This document shows positions 16,840 to 26,294 of a DNA stretch of 64,000 bases, one piece after another. The translations under genes were made by a program, and so were the position numbers. Location: the NCBI GenBank assembly GCA_017554615.1, contig JAFZHY010000026.1:1-64000 (forward strand), given 5' to 3'. Positions within the stretch are counted from its first letter, which is position 1. Each line of letters starts with the position of its first letter. The notes beneath the pieces are model-generated. The model was not told the origin of the DNA. It searched no databases and saw only the letters and a list, made by a program, of their open reading frames with translations. The DNA comes from Clostridia bacterium. Its GTDB lineage: Bacteria > Bacillota > Clostridia > UMGS1840 > HGM11507.

Positions 16840-17892
16840 ATGATTAACAAAGTCAGCGAATTAAGAGAAAATCTGATTTCAAAACTTTTAGTTGTATCCG
16901 ATATGGCCGAGATAGAAAACATAAGAGTTGAATTTCTTGGTAAAAACGGTCTCATTACAGGGCTTTTAAAAGGAATGAAAGACTTATCCATCGAAGAAAA
17001 GAAAGACTTTGGGGGAAAGGTTAACGAACTTAAAAATGAAGCAGGGGAACTTATCTTTAAGAAAATAAACGACCTTAAAGAAGCAGAAATCAAGGCAGAA
17101 CTTGAAAAAATGCCTGAAATTGATGTTTCTGTTCCACTTGATTTAAAAAGAGGGTCTTATCATCCTATTACATTAGTTCAAAGAGAGTTGGAAAAAATAT
17201 TTAAGTCTATGGGCTTTAATGTTGAAGATTACAGCGAGGTTGTTACCGACTATGAATGTTTTGAATCACTAAATATTCCAAAACATCATCCCGCAAGAGA
17301 TATGCAGGATACTTATTATTTAACCAACGGTCAGTTATTAAAATCTCAGACATCTGCTGCTCAGAATGCAATTTACAAAAAATATAAGGATGCATTATTT
17401 AACGAGGGGATGCCAATTAAAGCAATATTCCCAGGAAGATGCTTCAGAAACGAAGCAACAGATGCTTGTCATGAAAACACCTTCTTCCAGATGGAAGGGG
17501 TAATGGTGGATAAAGATATATCTATTTCCAACCTTATCTTCTTTATGAAGAGAATGTTATCCGAAGTTTTTAAAAAGGATATAAAAGTAAGATTAAGACC
17601 AGGCTTTTTCCCATTCGTTGAACCTGGCTTTGAACTTGATATAAGTTGTCTTATCTGTGGCGGGGAAGGATGCCCTTCTTGTAAGCACTCAGGCTGGCTT
17701 GAACTTTGCCCTTGCGGTATGATTCACCCTGAAGTGTTAAAGGCAGGGGGAATTGACCCTGAAGAATACACAGGCTTTGCTTTCGGTCTTGGTTTAACCA
17801 GACTTGCAATGATGAAATACGGGGTAAAAGATATAAGAGATTTAAACAGCGGAAACTTAAAATCATTATCCCAGTTTACATTTGACGAATAG
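16840..17892 (+). CDS. pheS: Phenylalanine--tRNA ligase alpha subunit
   Basis: The 350-residue catalytic subunit charges tRNA-Phe as an alpha2-beta2 enzyme. An N-terminal coiled coil covers about the first 90 residues. Class II motifs follow: HPARDMQDTYYL, RNEATDACHENTFFQMEG (motif 2) and GFAFGLGLTRLAMMKYGV (motif 3). A Cys-rich insertion (CLICGGEGCPSCKHSG) common in Firmicute PheS precedes motif 3 and may bind zinc. It lies 11 bp before pheT under T-box control. Confidence 0.97.
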   Translation: MINKVSELRENLISKLLVVSDMAEIENIRVEFLGKNGLITGLLKGMKDLSIEEKKDFGGKVNELKNEAGELIFKKINDLKEAEIKAELEKMPEIDVSVPLDLKRGSYHPITLVQRELEKIFKSMGFNVEDYSEVVTDYECFESLNIPKHHPARDMQDTYYLTNGQLLKSQTSAAQNAIYKKYKDALFNEGMPIKAIFPGRCFRNEATDACHENTFFQMEGVMVDKDISISNLIFFMKRMLSEVFKKDIKVRLRPGFFPFVEPGFELDISCLICGGEGCPSCKHSGWLELCPCGMIHPEVLKAGGIDPEEYTGFAFGLGLTRLAMMKYGVKDIRDLNSGNLKSLSQFTFDE

Positions 17893-17903
17893 GAGGTAGG
17901 CTA

Positions 17904-20264
17904 ATGTTATTATCAATGAATTGGATATCAGACTTTGTTGACTTAGAAGGTCTTGATAAATTAAAACTTATAAATCAGTTTTCTCTTTCTACTGCAGAAG
18001 TTGAAAACGAAATATTTTTTAAAGGCAGTGATATTTCAGGCATAGTTGTTGCCGAAATCAAAGAAGTAAACGACCACCCGGATTCAAAAAAACTTCATCT
18101 TTTAAAAGTTGATGCAGGAGACGGTGCGCTTACCGATGTTGTTTGCGGTGCTCCTAATGTCAGAGTGGGTATGAAAACTGCTTTTGCAAAAGTAGGCGCA
18201 AAAATAGGGGAAATAGAAATTGCTCCACGCGCTCTTGCAGGTTACACATCATACGGAATGTGCTGTTCTGAAAAAGAGCTTGGAATGTCTGACGATAACA
18301 GTGGTATTATGGACCTTCCAATAGAATTTAAAAACGGTACAGACTTAAAAGATATTTACGAAATAGAAGATATTGTTTTTGAAGTTGACAATAAATCTTT
18401 AACCAACCGTCCTGACCTTTGGGGGCATTACGGTATAGCAAGAGAATTTGCTGCTCTTTCAGGAAGAGAGTTAAAGCCACTGCCAAGTGTTGACTTATCT
18501 TTGTATAATAATCTTCCAAAAGTGGATATGAAGATTGAAGACCCTCTATGTTTAAGATATTCCTGTATTCAGGTTGAAAACATTACAAAAAATGTATCCC
18601 CTGTTAATATGAGAATAAGACTTTTCTATTGCGGTCAAAGATCAATAAATCTTCTTGCCGACCTTACAAACTATATGATGCTTGAAATGGGTCAGCCTAT
18701 GCACGCATTTGACTCAAGAAAAGTTGAAAAAATAAGAATTAAAAAGTTTGACAAACCGTTTACTTTTAAAACTTTAGACGAAGTTGAAAGAAATATTGAC
18801 GAAAATACTCTTATGATTTGCAACGATAACACTCCTGTTGCCATTGCAGGTATTATGGGAGGGTTAGAGTCCGAAATAGTTGAAGATACTACACGCCTTA
18901 CTTTAGAATCTGCAACTTTTGATTCAGTATCAGTAAGAAAATCTACCGTTCGCCTTGCTCACAGAACTGATGCGTCAATGAGATATGAAAAGAGCCTTGA
19001 CCCTGAAATGACAGTTCCTGCAATCGGAAGATTTTTAGATTTACTTCTTAAAATTGACCCTCAGGTTAAAGTTGTATCATCTCTTACTGACGAGTATGCT
19101 AAAAAATATGACGAAATCAACCTTGAATTTGATAAAGCATTTGTTGATAAATACACAGGTATCGAAATTTCAAATGAAACAATTTTAAATACTCTTAAAT
19201 CTTTAGGCTTTAAGGCAGAATGTGAAAATGATAAATTTAGAGTATCTGTTCCAAGTTTCAGAGCCACAAAAGATGTTACAATGAAGGCAGATATTATAGA
19301 AGAAATTACAAGAATTTACGGTTATGATAATTTTGATATAAATACTGCAAAATCACCTTTATATCCTGTAAGAGAAGATATTGAGAAAAAGGATGAAGAC
19401 AATATCAAGGATATTTTAGTTAAAAAATATTCTCTTCATGAACTTCATTCTTATATCTGGACATATAATGACGAATATAAGGCGTTAGGCATTGAAGTAG
19501 AAGACAACATAAAACTTTTAAATGCCACTAACCCTAACATTGAAACAATCAGAAATTCCATTATTCCTACTCAACTTTGCCAGATTAAATACAATACAGG
19601 CTTTTTACCGGAATTCGGCGTATTTGAAATAGGCAGGGTTATTGAAGGGCTTGATAAAGATAATATGTGCATAGAAAAGAAGAAACTTGCAGTTACTCTT
19701 TTCTCAAAAGAAAGCGATATTACCACTCTTTACCTTAAATTAAGAGATATAGTTGCTCTGTTATGCGACGAAATTAAACATCAGCAGGTTGTATTTAAAA
19801 AGGAAGAAGCAACACATTCTTTCGAACACATTAAAAACCTTAACGGAATTTATGTTAACGATATAAGGCTTGGAAAGATGGGAATTGTTCATCCTACTGT
19901 TTCTAAGAAGATTGATAAAAAGGCTTCCATTGTATTTTTTGAAATTGATGTGGAAGAATTTGCAAAACTTGATAATTTAAGTATTTCATACAGTGAACCA
20001 TCCCGTTTCCCTGAAATGGAAATTGACCTTTCATTTATTACAGATAAGTATGAACCTATTGGAAAAGCAATAGAAAAACAGGCTTGTCCGCTTATTAAAA
20101 ATGTAAAGGTAACCGATACTTATATAGACGAAAACGGAAAATCTATAACTGTAAGAATACTGTTTTCACACAGCGAAAGAACTCTTACAAGAGAAGAAGT
20201 TATGGAAATTGCAAACTCTATAATAAATGACCTTGCCAAAGAGGGAATAGAGCTTAAATCTTAA
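17904..20264 (+). CDS. pheT: Phenylalanine--tRNA ligase beta subunit
   Basis: This 786-residue subunit has the usual order. A tRNA-binding OB domain lies at about 40-150 (HPDSKKLHLLKVDAGDG; VVCGAPNVRVG). The B3/B4 editing region and the B5 domain follow, and the C-terminal FDX-ACB anticodon-binding domain begins near SRFPEMEIDLSFI. It hydrolyses mischarged Tyr-tRNA-Phe and positions the tRNA. It starts 11 bp after pheS with an AGGAGG site. No anomalies. Confidence 0.97.
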   Translation: MLLSMNWISDFVDLEGLDKLKLINQFSLSTAEVENEIFFKGSDISGIVVAEIKEVNDHPDSKKLHLLKVDAGDGALTDVVCGAPNVRVGMKTAFAKVGAKIGEIEIAPRALAGYTSYGMCCSEKELGMSDDNSGIMDLPIEFKNGTDLKDIYEIEDIVFEVDNKSLTNRPDLWGHYGIAREFAALSGRELKPLPSVDLSLYNNLPKVDMKIEDPLCLRYSCIQVENITKNVSPVNMRIRLFYCGQRSINLLADLTNYMMLEMGQPMHAFDSRKVEKIRIKKFDKPFTFKTLDEVERNIDENTLMICNDNTPVAIAGIMGGLESEIVEDTTRLTLESATFDSVSVRKSTVRLAHRTDASMRYEKSLDPEMTVPAIGRFLDLLLKIDPQVKVVSSLTDEYAKKYDEINLEFDKAFVDKYTGIEISNETILNTLKSLGFKAECENDKFRVSVPSFRATKDVTMKADIIEEITRIYGYDNFDINTAKSPLYPVREDIEKKDEDNIKDILVKKYSLHELHSYIWTYNDEYKALGIEVEDNIKLLNATNPNIETIRNSIIPTQLCQIKYNTGFLPEFGVFEIGRVIEGLDKDNMCIEKKKLAVTLFSKESDITTLYLKLRDIVALLCDEIKHQQVVFKKEEATHSFEHIKNLNGIYVNDIRLGKMGIVHPTVSKKIDKKASIVFFEIDVEEFAKLDNLSISYSEPSRFPEMEIDLSFITDKYEPIGKAIEKQACPLIKNVKVTDTYIDENGKSITVRILFSHSERTLTREEVMEIANSIINDLAKEGIELKS

Positions 20265-20299
20265 AGTAAAAAATATTTTTGATAATTATTCTAAAACTA

Positions 20300-20328
20300 T
20301 TGAAATAGCATTATAAATGATATATTAT
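20300..20328 (+). promoter_or_regulatory. Predicted promoter of ireB
   Basis: TTGAAA (20300-20305) and TATTAT (20323-20328), 17 bases apart, 22 bp upstream of the ireB start. This is one of the few promoters in the window without an extended -10 TG. Confidence 0.55.
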
Positions 20329-20350
20329 AAGTAAAAAAGGAGGGCTTATT

Positions 20351-20593
20351 ATGAGTGAAACAAGGTTAATTCCTAATTACAAAGAAGAAAAAGACCCAAG
20401 ATATATTATTGATACGGTTTTTAACGCCTTGAAAGAAAAGGGGTATAACCCTATCAGCCAGTTTACCGGATATTTAATTTCGGGAGACCCTACTTATATT
20501 ACCAGTCATAATAATTCCAGAGTTCTTATAAGTTCATTGGAAAGAGATGAAATATTGGAAGTTTTAATCAAGAATTATTTAGGTGAAGAATAA
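20351..20593 (+). CDS. ireB: IreB-family regulatory phosphoprotein (UPF0297)
   Basis: An 80-residue protein with the family core [20 protein letters not shown] and the C-terminal [17 protein letters not shown]. In Enterococcus IreB is phosphorylated by the Ser/Thr kinase IreK and restrains cephalosporin tolerance; it is widespread in Firmicutes. The gene usually sits before the Holliday-junction nuclease gene ruvX; here it stands with a hydroxyacid dehydrogenase instead. The site GGAGGG precedes the ATG. The N-terminus lacks the usual threonine pair near residue 4-7, so phosphorylation may differ. Confidence 0.88.
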   Translation: MSETRLIPNYKEEKDPRYIIDTVFNALKEKGYNPISQFTGYLISGDPTYITSHNNSRVLISSLERDEILEVLIKNYLGEE

Positions 20594-20650
20594 TTTAAAA
20601 ATTTTTAAGATACTTTGTATATTTAATAAGAAGAAAAGGTTGTGTTTTAA

Positions 20651-21700
20651 ATGAAAGTTTTAATATGTTCAACAAAAGAATCTATGACCAATACCAGGGG
20701 AAATACAAATCCTGAATTTGTATTCTTCGGCGAAGAAAATATCAAAAAAGTTGAGAGTATGTTTGATGAAGTAATCTGGAACGAAACAGGCCGTCAGTTT
20801 ACTACTGAAGAACTTATTGAAAAAGTTAAAGATGTTGATGCTGTTATTACATGCTGGGGAAGTAACCAGTTTACAAAAGAAATTCTTGACAATGCTCCAA
20901 AACTAAAAATAATTGCTCATCTTGCAGGTTCAGTTGCAAGACAAGTTACAGAAGATGTTTATGACAGAGGCATTAAAGTTATAGGCGCAAATGACACTCA
21001 CTTCTCCGAATCTGTTGCAGAGGGTGCATTGGCTTATATGATGATGAGTTTAAGAGGATTAGACTCAATAGTTAAAATATTAGACGAACATAAAGACGAA
21101 GGTTGGGCAATAGTTAGACAAACTCCTGAAAGAAGAGGGGTTATGGACAGAACAATCGGTCTTGTTAGTTTTGGTGCTATTGCAGAGCATCTTGCAAGAA
21201 TGCTTCAGCCTTTCCACTGTAAAATAAAAGTTTATTCAAGAGCAATTTCAGACGAAAAACTTAAACAGTATAATATGGAAAGAGCAAGTTTAGAAGAAAT
21301 CTTCTCTACATGCGATATTATTTCTATACATACAGCATGGAATAAACATACTGAAAATATGATTTCAAAAGAACTTTTACAGATGATTAAAAAAGATGCA
21401 CTTTTAATCAATACTGCAAGAGGTAAGGTTATAGACGAACCTGCTATGATAGAAGAACTTAAAACAGGCAGATTTAAAGCAGTGCTTGACGTGTTCTGGG
21501 AAGAACCTCATCCATACGTTCCAGGTGGGCTTTATGACCTTGACAATGTTATCGTTGTTCCTCATCAGGGCGGTCCTACTACTGACAGATACAGATGGAT
21601 AGCAAATGACATTCTTGACGAAATCTACGGTTACTTAAAAGACGGTAAACCTCTTAAGAGTGAAATTCCTAAAGAACGTGCTATCAATATGACAATCTAA
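20651..21700 (+). CDS. D-isomer-specific 2-hydroxyacid dehydrogenase family protein
   Basis: A 349-residue NAD-dependent enzyme of the phosphoglycerate dehydrogenase fold. The catalytic triad is visible: arginine in INTARGKVID, glutamate in VFWEEP and histidine in VVPHQGGP. The dinucleotide motif reads GLVSFGAIAEHLA, with valine or serine where a glycine is usual, so cofactor binding may be atypical. There is no C-terminal ACT domain, so it is not the regulated SerA form. The substrate could be glyoxylate, hydroxypyruvate or a sugar acid. It follows ireB by 57 bp with only a weak ribosome binding site, and ends at a strong terminator. Confidence 0.85.
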   Translation: MKVLICSTKESMTNTRGNTNPEFVFFGEENIKKVESMFDEVIWNETGRQFTTEELIEKVKDVDAVITCWGSNQFTKEILDNAPKLKIIAHLAGSVARQVTEDVYDRGIKVIGANDTHFSESVAEGALAYMMMSLRGLDSIVKILDEHKDEGWAIVRQTPERRGVMDRTIGLVSFGAIAEHLARMLQPFHCKIKVYSRAISDEKLKQYNMERASLEEIFSTCDIISIHTAWNKHTENMISKELLQMIKKDALLINTARGKVIDEPAMIEELKTGRFKAVLDVFWEEPHPYVPGGLYDLDNVIVVPHQGGPTTDRYRWIANDILDEIYGYLKDGKPLKSEIPKERAINMTI

Positions 21701-21713
21701 AGAAATATTTAAA

Positions 21714-21749
21714 ACCCCTGAAATGACTTGAATCATTTCAGGGGTCTTT
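21714..21749. terminator. Bidirectional terminator between the hydroxyacid dehydrogenase and parC genes
   Basis: ACCCCTGAAATGA (21714-21726) and TCATTTCAGGGGT (21733-21745) form a perfect 13-bp stem with T-rich flanks on both strands, serving convergent genes. Confidence 0.9.
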
Positions 21750-21754
21750 TAATA

Positions 21755-23929
21755 TTATTCATCAGTTCCAAAAAGGCTTATCTGTGTTTCTTCGCTTTTC
21801 TGGAAACATCCAACAGCAGGAATATTTTTTGTTCTGTAATAATCAGGCTCTTTAAGCCTTGTTTTTGAAAGTTCTACAATTCGCTTTAGTTTTGCTCCTT
21901 TTTTAAGAGTCATAACATTAACCCCTGCAGAGTTCCTTGTTGCTTTAGGGCTTATACTTAAACTGTTAAATACCAAAATTTTTCCTATGTTTGAGTACAT
22001 TACCATATCGCAGTCTTCACTTAAATAAATAATCTTACAAAGTTTATCTTTTAAGCTGAAACTATTGATAAGTTTTTTACGGTTTGCCTTTGTTTCGTAA
22101 GACTCAAGTGGAATTTTTGCAATTTTTCCGTTTTCAAAGGCAAATAAAAACATTCCTTTATATTTATAACTTGGGAAAACATCTATAATTTCTTCGTCTG
22201 CTTCACATTCTAAAACGCTCTTTAGATATTCGCCCATCTGGCTTAACTTACAGTCAGGAATAGTGGAAATCTTAAGTTTATATACATTTGCTTTGGATGA
22301 AAAAACAATAAGTTCGCCAACATTTGTTTCGTCAAACTCTTTTATTACCTTGTCATTTTCCTTTAACTTATGCTCTCCTCCTGCACGAAGGGATACCAAA
22401 GGAATTTTCTTTAAATAGCCCTCTTTGGTAAGATAAATCTTTAAGTTATAGTCTTCTACTGCTTCTTCCTTAGAATATGTTTCCACACTGTCAGACGAAA
22501 GTATCTGGCTTTTTCTTTCCATACCGTATTTTTTCTTAATCTCGGTAAGTTCGCCTATTATAAGTTTTTTAATTAACTTAATATCGCCTAAAAGTTCGTT
22601 TAATTCTTCAAGTTCCCTCTTTAGTACATCTATATCGGCAAGACGGGTTAAGATATAGTTTTTATTAAGGTTTCTTAATTTTATTTCTGCAACATATTCT
22701 GCCTGAACCTTATCAATACTAAACCCTTTCATAAGGTTTTCAACAACCTGATTGTCGTCTTCTGTGTTTCTTACTATATCAACTGCTTTATCAATATCAA
22801 GAAGAATTTTCTTCATACCGTTTAAAAGATGCAGCCTTTCACTTTTAACGCCTATTTCATATCTTGTCTGGCGTTTTACGCACGAAATTCTAAAATCGCT
22901 CCACGCTTCGATTATCTCTTTAACACCTAACACCTGAGGCATTTCGTTAACCAAAATGTTAAAGTTACAAGGGAAACTGTCTTCAAGCGGTGTCATTTTA
23001 AATAATTTTAGCATAAGTGCATCAGGGTCGGTTGATTTTTTAATATCAATAGCAAGTTTTAAACCCTTGATGTCCGTTTCATCCCTTACATCGTTTATCT
23101 CTTTAATCTTACCTGCCTTAACAAGTTCGATTATTTTTTCCATTATTATTTCAATGCTTGTTGTGTAAGGAATTTCGGTTACTTCTATTATATTATTCTT
23201 CTTATCATACTGGTATTTTGCTCTTAGTTTAAAACTGCCTCTGCCTGTTCTTAAAATTTCTTCCATCTGCTCTTTTTCATATATAATATACCCTCCTGTA
23301 GAAAAGTCAGGGGCTTTTATATATTCCAAAATATCGCAGTCAGGATTTTTAAGGTAATTAATAACTGCATCACACACTTCGGATAGATTAAAACTTGAAA
23401 TGTTAGACGCCATACCTACTGCAATACCCTGATTTGCATTAACCAAAACAGTCGGGAAAGTAACAGGAAGTAAAACCGGCTCTTTCATTGTTCCGTCATA
23501 ATTATCTGTAAAATCAATGGTATCTTTATCTATGTTTTTAAAAATTTCTGCACAGATCGGTTCAAGTTTTGCTTCGGTATAACGGGGTGCAGCAAACGCC
23601 ATATCCCTTGAGTAAACTTTACCAAAGTTCCCCTTTGATTCAACCAAAGGATGAAGCAGGGTTTCATTACCTCGGGTTAGACGCACCATAGTTTCATAAA
23701 TTGCCATATCCCCATGCGGATTTAACTTCATAGTCTGCCCTACAATGTTTGCAGACTTTGTTTTTGTACCTTTTAAAAGACCCATTTTATACATTGTGTA
23801 TAAAAGTTTTCTGTGGGAAGGTTTAAAACCGTCAATCTCAGGAATTGCACGGGAAATAATAACGCTCATTGCATATGGCATATAATTTGTTTTAAGTGTT
23901 GATACAATAGATTTTTGAGTATAATTCAT
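21755..23929 (-). CDS. Type IIA topoisomerase subunit A (ParC-like)
   Basis: A 724-residue DNA breakage subunit. The winged-helix/tower part holds the catalytic tyrosine in AAPRYTEAKL (R116-Y117), and the GMASNISSFNL segment is typical. The C-terminal third is a beta-propeller-like region, but I do not see the GyrA box (QRRGGKG-type), so decatenation rather than supercoiling is expected. It is shorter than standard GyrA and ParC (about 800 residues) and its sequence is divergent. It lies 5 bp after its partner subunit on the same strand. The name ParC-like rests on lack of the GyrA box; a separate gyrAB should exist elsewhere. Confidence 0.88.
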   Translation of the reverse strand: MNYTQKSIVSTLKTNYMPYAMSVIISRAIPEIDGFKPSHRKLLYTMYKMGLLKGTKTKSANIVGQTMKLNPHGDMAIYETMVRLTRGNETLLHPLVESKGNFGKVYSRDMAFAAPRYTEAKLEPICAEIFKNIDKDTIDFTDNYDGTMKEPVLLPVTFPTVLVNANQGIAVGMASNISSFNLSEVCDAVINYLKNPDCDILEYIKAPDFSTGGYIIYEKEQMEEILRTGRGSFKLRAKYQYDKKNNIIEVTEIPYTTSIEIIMEKIIELVKAGKIKEINDVRDETDIKGLKLAIDIKKSTDPDALMLKLFKMTPLEDSFPCNFNILVNEMPQVLGVKEIIEAWSDFRISCVKRQTRYEIGVKSERLHLLNGMKKILLDIDKAVDIVRNTEDDNQVVENLMKGFSIDKVQAEYVAEIKLRNLNKNYILTRLADIDVLKRELEELNELLGDIKLIKKLIIGELTEIKKKYGMERKSQILSSDSVETYSKEEAVEDYNLKIYLTKEGYLKKIPLVSLRAGGEHKLKENDKVIKEFDETNVGELIVFSSKANVYKLKISTIPDCKLSQMGEYLKSVLECEADEEIIDVFPSYKYKGMFLFAFENGKIAKIPLESYETKANRKKLINSFSLKDKLCKIIYLSEDCDMVMYSNIGKILVFNSLSISPKATRNSAGVNVMTLKKGAKLKRIVELSKTRLKEPDYYRTKNIPAVGCFQKSEETQISLFGTDE

Positions 23930-23934
23930 ACTTA

Positions 23935-25911
23935 TTAACTGATATCAAGATATTCCATATAGTCCATACCGAAATCTCTGATATAATCCTTCCTTCCTTG
24001 AATATTATCTCCTAAAAGAAGTTCAAACATTTCCTGAGTAGTTTTTGCATCGTCAGGCATAACTTTTATAAGACGCCTTGTTTCAGGGTTCATTGTGGTT
24101 TTCCACATCATCTCAGGGTCATTTTCGCCCAGCCCTTTAGAACGCTGGATGGTATATTTGCCTTCGATTTTATCTATAATCTCATTCTTTTCTCTTTCGT
24201 TATAGGCAAAAAATGTGTCCTTGCCTGATGTAATCTCAAAAAGAGGGGACTCTGCAATATACACCTTTCCCTTTTCTATCAATGTTGGTGCAAGACGATA
24301 AATCATAGTTAAAATAAGAGTTCTTATCTGGAATCCGTCAACATCGGCATCGGTACATATTATAATCTTGTCCCATCTTAGTTTATCAATGTCAAAAGCA
24401 GATAAGTCTTTTGTATGCTTAAGATTTATTTCAACTCCGCATCCTAATACTCTCATTAAGTCGGTTATAATTTCGCTTTTAAAAATCTTGTCATATTCGG
24501 CTTTTAAGCAGTTTAAAATCTTACCTCGAATAGGCATTATAGCCTGAAACTCTGCATTTCTTCCCTGAACGCAAGATCCCTTAGCCGAATCACCTTCCAC
24601 AATGTAGACTTCTCTTTTTTCCACATCTTTTGTTCTGCAGTCTACAAACTTATTTACCTTATTTGTTATATCTATTTTGGATGTAAGTTTTCCTTTTATA
24701 TTAAGTTTGGCTTTTTCTGCATGTTCTCTACTCTTTTTATTTATAAGAATCTGCTCAACTATTTTTTCTGCTTCTTTTGGGTTTTCCACAAAATAAATTT
24801 CAAGTTGCTCTTTTAAAAAGTCGGTCATAGCATCCTGAATAAATTTATTGGTAATTGCCTTTTTAGTCTGATTTGCGTATGAAGTATAGGTGGAAAAAGA
24901 GTTGGAAACAAGAACTAAACTGTCTTCAATATCATTAAAGTTAATTTTCGAGTCGTTCTTTGTGTATTTGCCAACCTGTTTTATCTGTTTATCAATAGCA
25001 TAAACAAAAGCATTTCTTACTGCCTTGTCAGGAGAGCCTCCATGCTCTAAGAAACTTGAGTTATGATAATATTCTAAAAGATTGATATGATTATTAAAGC
25101 AAAATGCAAAGTGCATTTTAACCTTATAGTCCTGTTTATCGCTTCTGTCTTTCCCCATCCTTTCGCAGGAAATGGAATGAATAGAAGTAAACTCTTTATC
25201 TTCGTTTATCTCTTTTATATAATCTATAAGCCCGTCTTTATATTGAAAATCAAACTGCTCAAAACTTCCGTCTTCTTTTTCGTTAAATAATTTAAAAGTT
25301 ATACCAGGGTTTACAACTGCCTGTTTTTTCATAACAGTTATAAAATATTCAAGTTCAATATTTATATCGGTAAATACATCTAAATCAGGAAGCCATCTTA
25401 TTATTGTTCCTGTTTTTTTATCTTTTGGCTCGTGTTTTTTAAGCCCTCCGATATTTTCGCCCTTTTCAAAATGAAGGGTATAAAGAGTGTTATCCCTTTT
25501 AACAGTAACATCCATATATCTTGAAGAATACTGTGTTGCACAACTTCCAAGACCGTTTAAACCTAAAGAAAATTCGTAGTTTTCCCCGTCAGTATTGTTA
25601 TACTTACCACCTGCATAAAGTTCGCAGAATACAAGTTCCCAGTTAAATCTTTCTTCAACAGGGTTGTAATCAACCGGTATACCTCGCCCATGGTCTTCAA
25701 CCTCAATGGAATGGTCAAGATATCTTCTTACTTCAATTACTTTTCCGTAACCCTCTCTTGCTTCGTCTATTGAATTGGAAAGTATTTCAAAAAAAGCATG
25801 TTTGCAACCTTCGATATCATCCGAACCGAAAATAACTGCAGGTCTTTTTCTGACTCTGTCTGCCCCTTTTAAGGCAGAAATACTGGAATTACCATACTCT
25901 TCTTTTGCCAT
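23935..25911 (-). CDS. Type IIA topoisomerase subunit B (ParE-like)
   Basis: The 658-residue ATPase subunit has the GHKL fold with EILSNSIDEA and DHGRGIPV, the ATP-lid segment GLNGLGSCATQY, and a TOPRIM domain with EGDSAKGS and DADVDGFQIRTL. It pairs with the ParC-like subunit to cut and pass duplex DNA. The ATG at 25909-25911 (MAKEEYGN) is preceded by GGAGG at five bases; an ATG six codons upstream is open but lacks a site. Divergent from typical GyrB/ParE, like its partner. Confidence 0.9.
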   Translation of the reverse strand: MAKEEYGNSSISALKGADRVRKRPAVIFGSDDIEGCKHAFFEILSNSIDEAREGYGKVIEVRRYLDHSIEVEDHGRGIPVDYNPVEERFNWELVFCELYAGGKYNNTDGENYEFSLGLNGLGSCATQYSSRYMDVTVKRDNTLYTLHFEKGENIGGLKKHEPKDKKTGTIIRWLPDLDVFTDINIELEYFITVMKKQAVVNPGITFKLFNEKEDGSFEQFDFQYKDGLIDYIKEINEDKEFTSIHSISCERMGKDRSDKQDYKVKMHFAFCFNNHINLLEYYHNSSFLEHGGSPDKAVRNAFVYAIDKQIKQVGKYTKNDSKINFNDIEDSLVLVSNSFSTYTSYANQTKKAITNKFIQDAMTDFLKEQLEIYFVENPKEAEKIVEQILINKKSREHAEKAKLNIKGKLTSKIDITNKVNKFVDCRTKDVEKREVYIVEGDSAKGSCVQGRNAEFQAIMPIRGKILNCLKAEYDKIFKSEIITDLMRVLGCGVEINLKHTKDLSAFDIDKLRWDKIIICTDADVDGFQIRTLILTMIYRLAPTLIEKGKVYIAESPLFEITSGKDTFFAYNEREKNEIIDKIEGKYTIQRSKGLGENDPEMMWKTTMNPETRRLIKVMPDDAKTTQEMFELLLGDNIQGRKDYIRDFGMDYMEYLDIS

Positions 25912-25950
25912 AATTTCCTCCGTTAACATTAAAAAATATCCTTATATAGT

Positions 25951-25980
25951 AGTATAACATAACTTAAAACACAAAATCAA
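25951..25980 (-). promoter_or_regulatory. Predicted promoter of the ParE/ParC-like operon
   Basis: TTGATT (25980-25975) and TATACT (25956-25951) with an 18-base spacer and a TGT extended -10, on the minus strand. Confidence 0.5.
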
Positions 25981-26004
25981 GGGTTTTTAACATCTTAAAA
26001 AAGA

Positions 26005-26038
26005 GACTGTTCATAAAGTTGATACTTTTTGAACAGTC
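26005..26038 (-). terminator. Terminator beyond ppdK and its structured 3' region
   Basis: GACTGTTCA (26005-26013) and TGAACAGTC (26030-26038) form a 9-bp stem. Read on the minus strand it is followed by TCTTTTTT, so it would end the ppdK transcript after the repeat. Confidence 0.75.
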
Positions 26039-26054
26039 CTTTATTCGTTCATAT

Positions 26055-26291
26055 GGAGATAGGTAAAAATGTTTGGAATGGACAAACTTAGCCAAAGTTT
26101 TACTTTGGGTTACCCGACGCTGTATGAGATACAGCGAGTGGCTAAGTTTGTTCATAGCAAAAAGTTTTCAATTCCAAAGATTTTTAAGTTTCTTAAAAAT
26201 CTTTACCTTTTTACAATTACCCTTATATATTATGAATATTTAAATATTTAATTTTATTTACTTTTTGCGTTCCAGACTTTTTTAACATCTC
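26055..26291. repeat. Long structured repeat downstream of ppdK (long form)
   Basis: This 237-bp non-coding segment is full of inverted repeats. A 15-bp stem joins 26080-26094 and 26139-26153, with an inner perfect 8-bp hairpin (CGCTGTAT/ATACAGCG, 26118-26136). Outside it TTTGGAAT (26072-26079) pairs with ATTCCAAA (26171-26178). A perfect 11-bp hairpin with a TTT loop fills 26178-26202. Both ends match a short element after upp (51631-51692): the ppdK-proximal end agrees at 32 of 37 bases. It looks like a dispersed family with a palindromic insertion in this copy. Two short frames across it are not credible genes. Confidence 0.75.
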
Positions 26292-26294
26292 CAA

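Noticed and set aside
25964-26251. Two short open frames, one per strand, downstream of ppdK
   Set aside because: They cover the palindromic repeat, resemble each other only because the DNA is an inverted repeat, and have no convincing ribosome binding site.
26055-26291. Insertion sequence remnant
   Set aside because: Terminal similarity to another locus and palindromes are present, but no transposase fragment and no target duplication could be seen, so I call it only a repeat.
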